Positions 35,908 through 45,181 of a stretch of 64,000 nucleotides of DNA are shown here, piece after piece. The notes below the pieces were generated by a model, which was not told where the DNA came from, searched no databases, and saw only the letters and a program-made list of their open reading frames with translations. The DNA is taken from assembly GCF_014199945.1 (NCBI RefSeq), contig NZ_JACHOR010000002.1, positions 62,001-126,000 of the forward strand. The letters run 5' to 3'. Position 1 is the stretch's first letter; each line of letters starts with the position of its first letter. Both the position numbers and the translations under genes were made by a program. Source of the stretch: Brevundimonas variabilis. Its GTDB lineage: Bacteria > Pseudomonadota > Alphaproteobacteria > Caulobacterales > Caulobacteraceae.

Positions 35908-37794
35908 TCAGGAAACCTCGGCAAGAGCCTCTTCCGCTGCCATCCAGGCGGCTTCGGCGGCGTCGAGGTCCTGCTGGGTCTTGCCGCGTGACCGGGTCAG
36001 GCCTTCCAGCGCTCTTGGGTTGGAGATCGAGGCATTGGCGATGTCGTCGTCCAGCCGGGCAAGCTCCGATGTCAGGGCGACGACCCGCTCCTCGGCCTTT
36101 TTCACAGCGTGGCGCAGGGTGGACGGCGAAGGACCTGATTTCTTGTCGTTCTTCTTGTTCCTGTTTGGCGAAGGCTCAGCGATGGCGGCGGCTTCTGCCT
36201 TGAGCTGGCTGGGTTTGACGGCGGCCTGTTTGGCGCGGTCGAGGACGAACCTGGCATAGTCGTCCATGTCGCCGTCATAGGGTTTGACCGTGCCGTCGGC
36301 AGCCAGCCAGAGCCGGTCCGCGACCATCTCCATCAGCGATCGGTCGTGGGTAATCAGGATCACGGCCCCGGTGTAGTCGTTCAGCGCGTCCAGCAGGGCC
36401 CGGCGGCTGTCGATGTCGAGGTGGTTGGTGGGTTCGTCGAGGATCAGCACGTGCGGTGCGTCCATCGCGACCATATTGAGCAGAAGACGGGCCCGCTCGC
36501 CGCCGGACAGGCTGTCGACGGTGGTCTCCTGCTTCTCGTAGCTGAGGCCGAACTGCGCCAGTTTCGATCGGCGTCCGCTCTCCGGCGAGTCGGGCATGGC
36601 GCGGCGGATGATCTCCAGCGGTGTGTCCGTCGGGTCCATGGCCTCGATCTGGTGCTGGTGGAACCAGCCCACGCGCATCTTCTTGTCGCGATGCAGTTCG
36701 CCCTCCGAGACGTTGAGCGCCCCGGCGATCATCTTGGCGAAGGTCGACTTGCCCGCGCCGTTAACACCCAGCAGGCCGATCCGGTCGTCCAGATCCATGC
36801 GGAGGTTGAGGTTCCTCAGGATGGGCTTGCCGGTGTCATAGCCGACATTGGCCCGCTCCAGCCGGATCAGGGGCGGAGCCAGCGGGCGGGGTGGCGAAGG
36901 CAGGGTAAAGGGGGCGACCCGCTCCTCGATCGTGGTCGAGACCGGCTCCATCTTGGCCAGTCGCTTCATGCGGGACTGGGCCTGGGCGGCCTTGGAGGCC
37001 TTGGCCTTGAACCGGTCGACGAATGCCTGGAGGTGGGCGCGCTCGGCGTCCTGCTTGGCCTTGGCCGACATCTGCAGCCGCGCCTTTTCGGCACGGGCCT
37101 TTTCGAAGGCGTCGTAATTGCCCGTGTAGAGCGTCAGAGTATGGTTCGCGAGGTGCAGGATGTGGGTGCAGACCTCGTTCAGCATTTCCCGGTCGTGGGA
37201 GATGATCAGGGCCGTGTGGGGATATTTCTTGAGCCGCGCTTCCAGCCATAGCGCCCCTTCGAGGTCGAGGTAGTTGGTCGGCTCGTCGAGCAGCAGCATG
37301 TCCGGCTCAGCGAACAGGGCGGCGGCCAGCGCCACCCGCATCCGCCAGCCCCCCGAAAACTCGGACATCGGGCGTTGCTGGTTTTCCTGATCAAAGCCGA
37401 GGCCGACCAGGATTTCGGCGGCGCGGGCCGGGGCCGCGTCGGCGTCGATCTCGATCAGGCGGGACCAGATCTCGCCCATCTCTTCCGGTTCGGCCGTTTC
37501 CAGCCGACCGAGCAGGGTGTGGCGCTCGACGTCGGCCTCGAGAATGGTGTCGATGACACTGACCGGGGTGGCGGGGTGCTCCTGATCTACCGAGCCGATG
37601 CGGGCGGTCTTGGGCAGGCTGATCTCGTCGCCACCGGCCGCCAGTTCACCGAGGATCAACTTGAACAGGGTCGACTTGCCGATGCCGTTGCGGCCGACGA
37701 GGCCGACCTTGGAACCGGGCGGCAGGCTGACGGACGCGTCCACGAGGAATTTGCGGCCCCAGGCGTTGAAGGTCAGGTCTGTGATCTGGAGCAT
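35908..37794 (-). CDS. ABC-F family ATPase (ribosome-associated type)
   Basis: A soluble tandem ATPase of 628 residues with no membrane domain, as in ABC-F translation factors. Domain 1 has Walker A GRNGIGKST, signature FSGGWRMRVALAAAL and Walker B LLLDEPTNYLDL. Domain 2 has GVNGAGKST, LSGGERARLLL and LILDEPTNHLDI. The inter-domain P-site linker lies around residues 235-320. A C-terminal basic and coiled-coil tail (KNDKKSGPSPSTLRHAVKKA) suggests the Uup/YheS-like subgroups. Substrate release or ribosome rescue are family-level roles only. Confidence 0.93.
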   Translation of the reverse strand: MLQITDLTFNAWGRKFLVDASVSLPPGSKVGLVGRNGIGKSTLFKLILGELAAGGDEISLPKTARIGSVDQEHPATPVSVIDTILEADVERHTLLGRLETAEPEEMGEIWSRLIEIDADAAPARAAEILVGLGFDQENQQRPMSEFSGGWRMRVALAAALFAEPDMLLLDEPTNYLDLEGALWLEARLKKYPHTALIISHDREMLNEVCTHILHLANHTLTLYTGNYDAFEKARAEKARLQMSAKAKQDAERAHLQAFVDRFKAKASKAAQAQSRMKRLAKMEPVSTTIEERVAPFTLPSPPRPLAPPLIRLERANVGYDTGKPILRNLNLRMDLDDRIGLLGVNGAGKSTFAKMIAGALNVSEGELHRDKKMRVGWFHQHQIEAMDPTDTPLEIIRRAMPDSPESGRRSKLAQFGLSYEKQETTVDSLSGGERARLLLNMVAMDAPHVLILDEPTNHLDIDSRRALLDALNDYTGAVILITHDRSLMEMVADRLWLAADGTVKPYDGDMDDYARFVLDRAKQAAVKPSQLKAEAAAIAEPSPNRNKKNDKKSGPSPSTLRHAVKKAEERVVALTSELARLDDDIANASISNPRALEGLTRSRGKTQQDLDAAEAAWMAAEEALAEVS

Positions 37795-37880
37795 GGCGGA
37801 AGCTGACGTCGATAGAGGCCGCGAACGCCCCTGAAATAGTCAAGCCGGGCGTGCCGGGCGACAGGGGTAAACACAGACAG

Positions 37881-37908
37881 TTGGAAACCGGGGAGGGCGC
37901 GTCTATAA
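37881..37908 (+). promoter_or_regulatory. Promoter of ndk
   Basis: TTGGAA (37881-37886) and CTATAA (37903-37908) are separated by 16 nt. The predicted start is near 37915, which gives a leader of about 31 nt to the ndk ATG. Confidence 0.6.
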
Positions 37909-37945
37909 GCCCCCACCGTCAAACTCCCAAACAAGAAGTCTTCCC

Positions 37946-38365
37946 ATGACCGACCGTACCTTTTCGATCCTCAAGCCCGACGCCACGCGCCGCAACCTGA
38001 CCGGCGCCATCAACGCCGTGATCGAGGGTGCCGGCCTGCGCATTGTGGCTCAACGCCGCGTGCACCTGACCGAGGCCCAGGCCAAGAAATTCTACGAAGT
38101 GCACGCCGAGCGCCCGTTCTATGGCGAACTGGTCGAGCAGATGACGGCCGAACCCGTCGTCGTCCAGGTTCTGGAAGCCGAAGGCGCTGTTGCCAAGTAC
38201 CGCGAAGTCATGGGCGCGACGAACCCCAAGGACGCTGCCGAAGGCACGATCCGCAAGCAGTTCGCCCTGTCGATCGGCGAGAATTCGGTCCACGGCTCGG
38301 ACTCGGACGAGAACGCCAAGCTGGAGATCGCCCAGTTCTTCACCGACGACCAGATCGTCGGCTAA
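37946..38365 (+). CDS. ndk: Nucleoside diphosphate kinase
   Basis: Ndk equilibrates nucleoside di- and triphosphate pools through a phosphohistidine. The 139-residue protein has the N-terminal [17 protein letters not shown] and the [13 protein letters not shown] segment, in which the His is the phosphorylated residue. A housekeeping-type promoter lies upstream and a strong intrinsic terminator lies 53 nt downstream, so ndk looks like a single-gene unit. Confidence 0.97.
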   Translation: MTDRTFSILKPDATRRNLTGAINAVIEGAGLRIVAQRRVHLTEAQAKKFYEVHAERPFYGELVEQMTAEPVVVQVLEAEGAVAKYREVMGATNPKDAAEGTIRKQFALSIGENSVHGSDSDENAKLEIAQFFTDDQIVG

Positions 38366-38418
38366 CTGTTGCTGTGGGTCCGGGGCATGTCCCCGGCCTG
38401 TCCAGTGTCAGGCCTTTG

Positions 38419-38446
38419 CGGCGTCAGCTTCGGCTGACGCCGTTTT
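38419..38446 (+). terminator. Intrinsic terminator of ndk, overlapping the purN 3' end
   Basis: A perfect 10-bp stem, CGGCGTCAGC (38419-38428) with GCTGACGCCG (38433-38442), is closed by a TTCG tetraloop and followed by TTTT. Part of the stem is also the last codons and stop of purN on the other strand. The T-run favours function for ndk on the plus strand. Confidence 0.85.
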
Positions 38447-39023
38447 GCTGTGCGCAGAAGTCTGCCAGCAGCCGGGGATAGAGGTCGTGCTCGGCGACGA
38501 GGACGCGCTGTGCCAGGGCCTCGGGCGTATCGTCGGACAGCACGGGCACGCGGGCCTGACCCAGGATCGGGCCTTCATCGACGCCGTCCGTGACCAGGTG
38601 GACGGTACAGCCCGCCTCGCTGTCGCCAGCCTCGATGGCCCGGGCGTGGGTGTGAAGACCGGGATACTTCGGCAGCAGGCTGGGGTGGATGTTCAGCATC
38701 CGGCCGGACCAGCAGCCCACAAGCCAGGGTGTCAGCACCCGCATATAGCCCGCCAGGGCAACAACCTGAACGCCTGCGGCCTCAAGCGCGGCATGGATCT
38801 GGCGCTCGTGGGCTTGTCGGTCCTTGCCGAAGGGACGGTGGTCGATGGCGATGGCCTCGATGCCACTGGCCCGGGCGAGTGCCAGGCCCCCGGCCTCCGG
38901 GTTGTTTGACAGCACGAGGACGATCCGGTGGGGCGCATCGGGTGCCCCGGCCGCCTCGATAAGGGCCGCCATGTTGGACCCGCCGCCCGAAATCAGGACC
39001 GCGACCCGCGTCCGGTCAGCCAT
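38424..39023 (-). CDS. purN: Phosphoribosylglycinamide formyltransferase
   Basis: PurN formylates GAR using 10-formyl-tetrahydrofolate in purine synthesis. The 199-residue protein has VLISGGGSNM at the N-terminus and the catalytic Asn-His-Asp set in LNIHPSLLPKYPGLHTH and HLVTDGVDEGPIL. ATG 39023 lies 1 nt after the purM stop. A TTG nine bases upstream would overlap purM and is less likely. The gene's last codons form half of the ndk terminator hairpin. Confidence 0.95.
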   Translation of the reverse strand: MADRTRVAVLISGGGSNMAALIEAAGAPDAPHRIVLVLSNNPEAGGLALARASGIEAIAIDHRPFGKDRQAHERQIHAALEAAGVQVVALAGYMRVLTPWLVGCWSGRMLNIHPSLLPKYPGLHTHARAIEAGDSEAGCTVHLVTDGVDEGPILGQARVPVLSDDTPEALAQRVLVAEHDLYPRLLADFCAQQNGVSRS

Positions 39024-39024
39024 G

Positions 39025-40056
39025 TCAGACAAGCTGGCCGCAGACGACAGCGGCTTCGCCCGCCGTCAGCAGGGCCTCAAGGACCGCTTCGCAGTTCTCG
39101 GGGCTGACGATCAGGATGAAGCCGATGCCGCAGTTGAAGGTGCGGCGCATCTCATGGTCGCTGATGCCGCCGGTCTCGGCCAGCCACTGGAAGACATGGG
39201 GCAGGGGCCATGCGTCCCAGTCGAACGACGCGGAGAGGCCGTCGGCAATGCAGCGGGGCGGGTTCTCGATCAGCCCGCCGCCCGTGATGTGGGCCGCGCC
39301 CTTGATCAGGCCGGCCTTCATCAAGGGCAGGACGGACTTCACATAGATGCGGGTCGGCTCCATCAGGGCCTGGGCCAGGGAACGATCGCGGGCGAAGGGG
39401 GCATCGTCGCCCCAGCCGAGGCCGGACTTGTCGACGACCTTGCGGATCAGGGAATAACCATTGGAGTGCGGCCCGGACGAGGCCAGTCCAATGATCAGGT
39501 CACCCTTCATCTGACGATCCAGATAAGGCAACGCGTGGCCGCGCTCGACGGCACCCAGCGAGAAACCGGCCAGATCATAGTCGCCGCCGCTGTACATCCC
39601 GGGCATTTCGGCCGTTTCGCCGCCGACCAGGGCACAGCCGGCCAGTTTGCAGCCCTCGGCGATGCCCGAGACGACGCGGCGGGCGGCGTCGATCTCCAGC
39701 TTGCCGGTCGCATAGTAGTCGAGGAACAGCAGGGGCTCGGCACCCTGGGCCAGCAGGTCGTTGACGCACATCGCCACCAGGTCGATGCCGACGCCGTCGT
39801 GACGGCCGGTTTCGATGGCAATCTTCAGCTTGGTCCCGACGCCGTCGGTCGTGGCGACGATCAGCGGGTCCGTGAAGCCGGCAGCCTTGAGGTCGAACAG
39901 GGCGCCGAATCCGCCCAGCGACGGCTCCGAGCCCGGACGCCGCGTGGCCTTTGCCAGGGGCTTGATGTGCTCGACCAGCATGTCGCCAGCGTCGATGTCG
40001 ACGCCCGCATCGGCATAGGTCAGGCCACTATCCACGGGCTTGGAGGTGTCGCTCAT
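39025..40056 (-). CDS. purM: Phosphoribosylformylglycinamidine cyclo-ligase
   Basis: PurM closes the imidazole ring to make AIR in purine synthesis. The 343-residue product has the N-terminal [16 protein letters not shown], the ATP-binding [11 protein letters not shown], and the family segment [13 protein letters not shown]. It is followed by purN with a 1-nt gap, the usual pairing. It is divergent from rnd. Confidence 0.97.
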   Translation of the reverse strand: MSDTSKPVDSGLTYADAGVDIDAGDMLVEHIKPLAKATRRPGSEPSLGGFGALFDLKAAGFTDPLIVATTDGVGTKLKIAIETGRHDGVGIDLVAMCVNDLLAQGAEPLLFLDYYATGKLEIDAARRVVSGIAEGCKLAGCALVGGETAEMPGMYSGGDYDLAGFSLGAVERGHALPYLDRQMKGDLIIGLASSGPHSNGYSLIRKVVDKSGLGWGDDAPFARDRSLAQALMEPTRIYVKSVLPLMKAGLIKGAAHITGGGLIENPPRCIADGLSASFDWDAWPLPHVFQWLAETGGISDHEMRRTFNCGIGFILIVSPENCEAVLEALLTAGEAAVVCGQLV

Positions 40057-40100
40057 CGGTCACGGGCCTGAATCACAAGGGCGGAAATGTGTCGCGGCTC

Positions 40101-40130
40101 TTGCCACAACCGGCGTGGCGGGGGCTATAG
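40101..40130 (+). promoter_or_regulatory. Promoter of rnd, predicting a nearly leaderless message
   Basis: TTGCCA (40101-40106) and CTATAG (40125-40130) are separated by 18 nt. A normal start site 6-8 nt after the -10 falls at 40136-40138, at the ATG of rnd (40138). No Shine-Dalgarno sequence is visible between them. The transcript would be leaderless or nearly so. Confidence 0.5.
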
Positions 40131-40137
40131 CATCCGA

Positions 40138-41286
40138 ATGACGCCAATCACCACCACAGACGCGCTGGCCGAGTATTGCGCGCGGGTCGCCAAGGCCCCC
40201 TTCATCGCGGTCGATACCGAGTTCATGCGGGAAACGACCTACTGGCCGAAACTGTGCCTGATCCAGGCGGCGACGCCGACGGACGAGGCCATCATTGATC
40301 CGCTGGCAGACGGCCTGGACCTGACGCCGTTCCTGGATCTGCTCCGCGACCCGGCCATCGTGAAGGTGTTCCATGCGGCGCGGCAGGACACGGAGATCTT
40401 CGTCAAGCTGGGGGCTATGCCTGTGCCTCTGTTCGACACCCAGGTCGCGGCCATGGCGGCCGGGTTCGGGGAGCAAGTGGCCTACGACGGCCTGGTGCGG
40501 CAGATGCTGCGCATCGATCTGGACAAGGGATCGCGCTTTACGGACTGGTCGCGGCGGCCGCTGTCGGATGCGCAGCTGACCTATGCCATCGGCGATGTGA
40601 CCCATCTGGCGGCCCTCTATCCGAAACTTCGCGACCGGCTGGCCCGGGAGGGGCGGCTGGACTGGGTGACGGCGGAGATGCAGGGGCTGGTCGATCCGGC
40701 CCTGTACGACACCACGCCGGACAATGCCTGGAAGCGACTGAAGCCCAAGAAGTTCGCAGCCAAGTATCTGGCGGCGTTCAAGGCCACGGCGGTCTGGCGC
40801 GAGCAGGCTGCGCAGGACCGGGACCAGCCGCGGGGCCGCATCCTGAAGGACGAGGCCATCGACGAGATCGCGACCCAGGCCCCGACCGATGTCGACGGCT
40901 TCAATCGGCTGCGGTCGGTGCCCAAGGGGTTCGGCGGTTCGCGGCTGGGGCTTGAGCTCATCGAGGAGCTGAAGCGGGTTCTCGCCGACCCTGAGGCCCA
41001 TGCCCCCAAAATGGACCGTCCGTCCCACAACAATGCCGCCCCGCCATCGGTGGTGGAACTGCTGAAGGTCCTGCTCAAGGCCAAAAGTGACAATGCCGGC
41101 GTAGCCTCCAAGCTGATTGCGACGGTCTCCGACCTCGAGAAGATCGCGGTGGACGACAATGCCAAGGTCGACGCGCTGACAGGATGGCGGCGGCAGCTAT
41201 TCGGCGAGGACGCCCTGAAGCTGAAGCGGGGCGAGATCGCGCTGGTCCTGAACGGCGCACGTGTCGAGGTCGTCGAGATCGAGTGA
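40138..41286 (+). CDS. rnd: Ribonuclease D
   Basis: A 3'-to-5' exonuclease involved in tRNA 3'-end maturation. The 382-residue protein has the DEDD nuclease motifs: FIAVDTEFMRE (Exo I), KVFHAARQDTEIF (Exo II) and YAIGDVTHLAALY (Exo III). Two HRDC-like helical regions follow (residues about 205-380). ATG 40138 directly follows a promoter-like sequence and starts the conserved domain. Confidence 0.94.
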   Translation: MTPITTTDALAEYCARVAKAPFIAVDTEFMRETTYWPKLCLIQAATPTDEAIIDPLADGLDLTPFLDLLRDPAIVKVFHAARQDTEIFVKLGAMPVPLFDTQVAAMAAGFGEQVAYDGLVRQMLRIDLDKGSRFTDWSRRPLSDAQLTYAIGDVTHLAALYPKLRDRLAREGRLDWVTAEMQGLVDPALYDTTPDNAWKRLKPKKFAAKYLAAFKATAVWREQAAQDRDQPRGRILKDEAIDEIATQAPTDVDGFNRLRSVPKGFGGSRLGLELIEELKRVLADPEAHAPKMDRPSHNNAAPPSVVELLKVLLKAKSDNAGVASKLIATVSDLEKIAVDDNAKVDALTGWRRQLFGEDALKLKRGEIALVLNGARVEVVEIE

Positions 41287-41355
41287 TCGCCCGCCGATCT
41301 TGCCGTTATCCATGATCGGCGTACGGTTCTGACTTCATTGAACCTGGGGGACGGG

Positions 41356-41811
41356 ATGATGACGACACTGACCGGCGGGCGCGCCAGCAAGCGGCCCTGG
41401 CACCTTTGGGCCGTGGGCCTCGTGGGCGTGCTCTGGAACAGCTACGGCTGCCTGGATTACACGATGACCGCTCTGCAGGGCGAAGTCTGGCTCCGGAGCC
41501 AGGGGATGACCGATGCAGCGGTTGCCTTTACCGAAGCCATGCCCGCCTGGATGACCGCTGTCTGGGCCATCGGGGTCTGGGGGGCCATGCTGGGCAGCCT
41601 GCTGCTGCTGCTGCGGTCCCAGTGGGCATTTCCGGTCTTCGTGATCTCCCTTGCGGCCTATGTGATGAGCCTGGTCTATCAGTATGTCCTGACCGACGGG
41701 GCCACGGGCATGGGCGAGAGCATCTGGATCATGCAGACGGTGATCCTGTTCATCTGCCTGTTCTTCGTCTGGTACGCACAGATGGCGACGAAGCGGGGCA
41801 TCCTGCGCTAA
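41356..41811 (+). CDS. Conserved small integral membrane protein
   Basis: A 151-residue protein with four hydrophobic helices: LWAVGLVGVLWNSYGCLDY, MTAVWAIGVWGAMLGSLLLL, WAFPVFVISLAAYVMSLVYQ and IWIMQTVILFICLFFVWYA. The pattern is reminiscent of small unannotated membrane proteins that recur in alphaproteobacteria. I cannot assign a function. ATG 41356 follows GGGGGA; ATG 41359 is next. It lies between rnd and a pseudouridine synthase, 9 nt before the latter, so the two are likely co-transcribed. Confidence 0.75.
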   Translation: MMTTLTGGRASKRPWHLWAVGLVGVLWNSYGCLDYTMTALQGEVWLRSQGMTDAAVAFTEAMPAWMTAVWAIGVWGAMLGSLLLLLRSQWAFPVFVISLAAYVMSLVYQYVLTDGATGMGESIWIMQTVILFICLFFVWYAQMATKRGILR

Positions 41812-41820
41812 GAATGGGGG

Positions 41821-42543
41821 GTGAGCCGTACCCCCGTTGCCCTGTCCGCCGAAGAGATCGCCGCCGTCCGGTCGTGGGTGATCCACGAGGACCCGCACGT
41901 GATCGCCTTTGCCAAGCCCAGCGGGCTGTCCAGTCAGGGCGGGCGCATCCAGGCGCATACGCTGGACGACCTGCTATGGGCCTTTGCGCGATCGAACGGC
42001 AAGCGTCCGGAGCTGGTGCACCGGCTGGACCGCGATACGTCCGGTGTGATCCTGGCGGCGAAGACCAAGCCGGCGGCGGGCTTCCTCGGCAAGGCTATCC
42101 AGGCCCGGCGGTTCGAGAAGACCTATCTCGCCCTGGTCGCGGCGGCCCCCGAGCCTTCGTCCGGGACGATCGACACGCCGCTGATCCGGCAGGAGGTCGG
42201 CCGCGAGAGCTACATGCGAATTGCGGAGCCGGATACGCCGGGGGCTCAGGCGTCGCAAAGCCGCTACCAGACGCTCTCGGCCTCGGCGGAGGGGGCGCTG
42301 GTCGAACTGGAGCCCCGGACGGGCCGGATGCATCAGCTCAGGGTCCATATGGCGTCGATCGGGCGGCCGCTGGTCGGTGACGTCCGCTACGGCGGGGCGC
42401 TGACCCTGGCGGGGCGGTCGGCGCCCCGGCTGATGCTGCACGCGGCGCGGCTGCGGTTCCCCCATCCCGAGGGCGGGGAGCGGATCGTCGAAGCGCCCTT
42501 GCCCGAGGATTTCGACGGGCTGCGCAGCGCAGCGGGTCTCTGA
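41821..42543 (+). CDS. RluA-family pseudouridine synthase
   Basis: An RNA pseudouridine synthase of 240 residues without an N-terminal S4 domain. The catalytic Asp lies in VHRLDRDTSGVILAAKT. Further family motifs are FEKTYLALV and RTGRMHQLRVHMASIGRPLVGD. The start is GTG at 41821. The rRNA or tRNA site cannot be told from sequence; the small size fits the RluA/RluC-like stand-alone enzymes. Confidence 0.9.
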   Translation: MSRTPVALSAEEIAAVRSWVIHEDPHVIAFAKPSGLSSQGGRIQAHTLDDLLWAFARSNGKRPELVHRLDRDTSGVILAAKTKPAAGFLGKAIQARRFEKTYLALVAAAPEPSSGTIDTPLIRQEVGRESYMRIAEPDTPGAQASQSRYQTLSASAEGALVELEPRTGRMHQLRVHMASIGRPLVGDVRYGGALTLAGRSAPRLMLHAARLRFPHPEGGERIVEAPLPEDFDGLRSAAGL

Positions 42544-42768
42544 TCCGGGGCCGTTGATCGGGAAGGGGCGAGGAAAAAAACACCGTCGCGATCGTCTTGA
42601 TCGTCTCGAAGGTCTCGATCCCCTCGGGCAAACCCTCCGGTCCTGAGGATGAAGAAAGCCAGGATACGACCGGTCACAGCCAGGCCGGGGACGTCGGGTC
42701 GAGCGCCCGGCGGTGAGCTTAAAGACTTGCGGAAATCGGATCGGGCGCGGAGAGGATAACCCCTCCAG

Positions 42769-43605
42769 TCAGGCGCCCGGGACGACCGGCGTCTCGGTGC
42801 CGCTGCCCCACTGGGCCCAGGATCCGTCGTAGAGACGGCTGCCAGTGCCAAGCTCGGCCAGGGCCAGCGACAGGACGGCCGCTGTGACGCCCGAGCCGCA
42901 GGTCGTCACGATCGGCCGGTCGAGGTCGATCCCCGCCTCGCGGAAGACGGTCGCCAGCGTATCGCCCCGCTTCAGGTGGCCCCGGTCGTCGAGCACCGAC
43001 TTCATCGGCAGGTTCAGGGCCCCCGGCATATGGCCCGACCGCAGGCCGGGGCGGGGTTCGGGGCTTTGTCCAAGGAAGCGGGCTGCTGGCCGGGCGTCCA
43101 GGACCTGGGCATCGCCTGTGAGGGCCGCCATCACGGTGGGGACATCGGCAACGGCATCGGGCACCGGGTTTGCCACAAAGGTGGCCGGTTTCGGCGACTG
43201 CGCTGCGCCTGTCTCGATCGACCGCCCCTCTACGCGCCATTTCGGCAGGCCGCCATCCAGCACCCGGACCCGGGACGCACCCATGGTCTGGAACGTCCAC
43301 CAGACCCGCGCCGCCGAGAACAGGCCGACGGTGTCATAGATCACGATGGTGTCTGTTTCTGAGATCCCCAGCGTTCCGACGGCTTCGGCGAAGGCTGCGG
43401 CAGTCGGCAGCATGTGCGGCAGGTCCGTCGTGTGGTCAGACACTGCGTCGAGGTCGAAGAAGACCGCACCGGGCAGGCGCGCCTCGTTGAAATCGGCCCG
43501 GGCATCACGGCCATCCAGATGCCAGGAGCCATCCACGATCCTGAGCGCGGGATCGTTCAGCAGGGCGGCGAGTTCGTCGGTCGAGATCAGGGGACTGTCG
43601 GTCAT
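42769..43605 (-). CDS. sseA: 3-mercaptopyruvate/thiosulfate sulfurtransferase
   Basis: A tandem-rhodanese sulfurtransferase of 278 residues. The active-site Cys is in IVTTCGSGVTAAVL; the CGSGVT loop is typical of mercaptopyruvate sulfurtransferases. The first rhodanese domain (residues 1-130) has DGSWHLDGRDARADF and lacks a catalytic Cys, as expected. The ATG at 43605 shares the CATG tetramer at 43603-43606 with the start codon of the divergent photolyase gene. Confidence 0.93.
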   Translation of the reverse strand: MTDSPLISTDELAALLNDPALRIVDGSWHLDGRDARADFNEARLPGAVFFDLDAVSDHTTDLPHMLPTAAAFAEAVGTLGISETDTIVIYDTVGLFSAARVWWTFQTMGASRVRVLDGGLPKWRVEGRSIETGAAQSPKPATFVANPVPDAVADVPTVMAALTGDAQVLDARPAARFLGQSPEPRPGLRSGHMPGALNLPMKSVLDDRGHLKRGDTLATVFREAGIDLDRPIVTTCGSGVTAAVLSLALAELGTGSRLYDGSWAQWGSGTETPVVPGA

Positions 43606-45181
43606 GGCCAAATCTAACACGAGGCACACGGGCGAGGGCAGGGGGACGCTGCGGCTGGTGCTGGGGGACCAGATGTCGGACCGGCTGTCGGCGCTGGAGG
43701 GGCTGGATACAGCGCGTGACGTCGTCCTGATGGCCGAGGTCCGGGACGAGGCGACCTATGTCCGGCATCACAAGCAGAAGATCGCCCTGACCTTTGCAGC
43801 CATGCGCAGTTTCGCCCTGCGGCTGGAGGAGCGAGGCGTCACGGTCCGCTATGTCCGGATCGATGATCCCGACAATGCCCATTCGATCGTGGGGGAGCTG
43901 CATCGCGCGCTGGAGGCCGGGGCGTTCGATGCCGTCGTGATGACCGAATGCGGCGAGTGGCGGCTGGCCCAGGCCATGGCTGCATTTGCCGGCGTGGCGC
44001 AGGTGCCGGTCGAGATCCGCGAGGACCGCCGGTTCATCTGCACGCACGACCAGTTCCGGCGCTGGGCCTCGGGCAAGTCGCAGTTGCGGATGGAGTTCTT
44101 CTATCGCGAGATGCGGCGCGAAACGAATATCCTGATGGACGGGAAACAGCCCGAGGGCGGGCAGTGGAACTATGATGCAGAGAACCGGAAAAAACTGACA
44201 AAGGGCCTTCGGCCGCCGCGTCGTCTGCGCACGCCGCCGGATCTGGTGGCACAGGAAGCGATTGCCGATGTGGCGCGGCTGTTTCCCGATCATTTCGGCG
44301 ACCTGGACGACTTTGGTTGGCCGACGACGGCGGAACAGGCCGAGACCGTGGTGGCCGATTTCCTCGAGCATGTGCTGCCCGCGTTCGGGGACTGGCAGGA
44401 TGCGATGGCGCGGGGCGAGCCGTGGATGTGGCACGGGCTGATCGCGACCTCGATGCATCTGGGTCTGGTCGATCCGCTGGACGTGTGCCGGCGGGCAGAG
44501 GCGGTCTATCGGGCCGGCAAGGCACCGCTGAACGCTGTCGAGGGGTTCATCCGGCAGATCCTGGGGTGGCGCGAGTATATCCGCGGCATCTACTGGCTGA
44601 AGGTGCCGGAGTACCGGGAGCGCAACTTCCTCGATGCGGATCGAACGCTGCCCTGGTTCTTCTGGTCCGGGGAAACCGACATGGCCTGTGTCGCCGATGT
44701 CGTGGAGACGACGCGGGCCAATGCCTATGCCCACCACATCCAGCGCCTGATGGTGACCGGCAATCTGGCCATGCTGCTGGGGGTTCATCCCGATCCGGTC
44801 GATGACTGGTACATGACGGTCTATGCCGACGCCTATGAGTGGGTCGAGATGCCCAATACGCGAGGGATGGCCACGTTTGCGGACGGCGGGATCGTCGGGT
44901 CCAAGCCCTATGCAGCATCCGGGGCCTATATCGACCGGATGAGCGACTACTGTGGTGGGTGTCGTTACGATGTGAAGGCCAAGGCAGGAGAGGGGGCCTG
45001 TCCGTTCAATCGCCTGTACTGGGGCTTTCTCGAGCGCAATCGCGGCCTCCTGAGGGACAATGTCCGGCTGGCCATGCCCTATCGAACCCTCGACAATTTC
45101 GGACCGGAGCGGCGACAGGCGCTGCTCGCCGAGGCCGAGGCCACACGAACGAAGCTGGGGGCAGTAACCACGTTGGAATAG
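43604..45181 (+). CDS. phrB: Iron-sulfur bacterial cryptochrome/photolyase (PhrB type)
   Basis: A 525-residue flavoprotein of the FeS-BCP group, which repairs (6-4) photoproducts or senses light. The N-terminal LRLVLGDQMS is typical of the group. Four conserved cysteines consistent with the 4Fe-4S cluster occur in ETDMACVADVV and in SDYCGGCRYDVKAKAGEGAC. FAD-binding elements include GFIRQILGWREYIRGIYW and RLMVTGNLAMLLG. ATG 43604 has a GGGGA 9 nt upstream, lying inside the divergent sulfurtransferase gene. No other in-frame start preserves LVLGDQ. Confidence 0.92.
   Translation: MAKSNTRHTGEGRGTLRLVLGDQMSDRLSALEGLDTARDVVLMAEVRDEATYVRHHKQKIALTFAAMRSFALRLEERGVTVRYVRIDDPDNAHSIVGELHRALEAGAFDAVVMTECGEWRLAQAMAAFAGVAQVPVEIREDRRFICTHDQFRRWASGKSQLRMEFFYREMRRETNILMDGKQPEGGQWNYDAENRKKLTKGLRPPRRLRTPPDLVAQEAIADVARLFPDHFGDLDDFGWPTTAEQAETVVADFLEHVLPAFGDWQDAMARGEPWMWHGLIATSMHLGLVDPLDVCRRAEAVYRAGKAPLNAVEGFIRQILGWREYIRGIYWLKVPEYRERNFLDADRTLPWFFWSGETDMACVADVVETTRANAYAHHIQRLMVTGNLAMLLGVHPDPVDDWYMTVYADAYEWVEMPNTRGMATFADGGIVGSKPYAASGAYIDRMSDYCGGCRYDVKAKAGEGACPFNRLYWGFLERNRGLLRDNVRLAMPYRTLDNFGPERRQALLAEAEATRTKLGAVTTLE

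Noticed and set aside
36346..37251. A 301-codon open frame antisense to the ABC-F gene
   Set aside because: It is a composition artefact opposite conserved Walker motifs.
42338..42631. A 97-codon minus-strand frame beginning in the same gap
   Set aside because: Most of it is antisense to the pseudouridine synthase gene.
42544..42768. Possible short peptide or gene remnant on the minus strand between the pseudouridine synthase and sulfurtransferase genes
   Set aside because: Fragments look protein-like in two different frames, but there is no start, ribosome binding site or recognisable family, so I treat it as non-coding.
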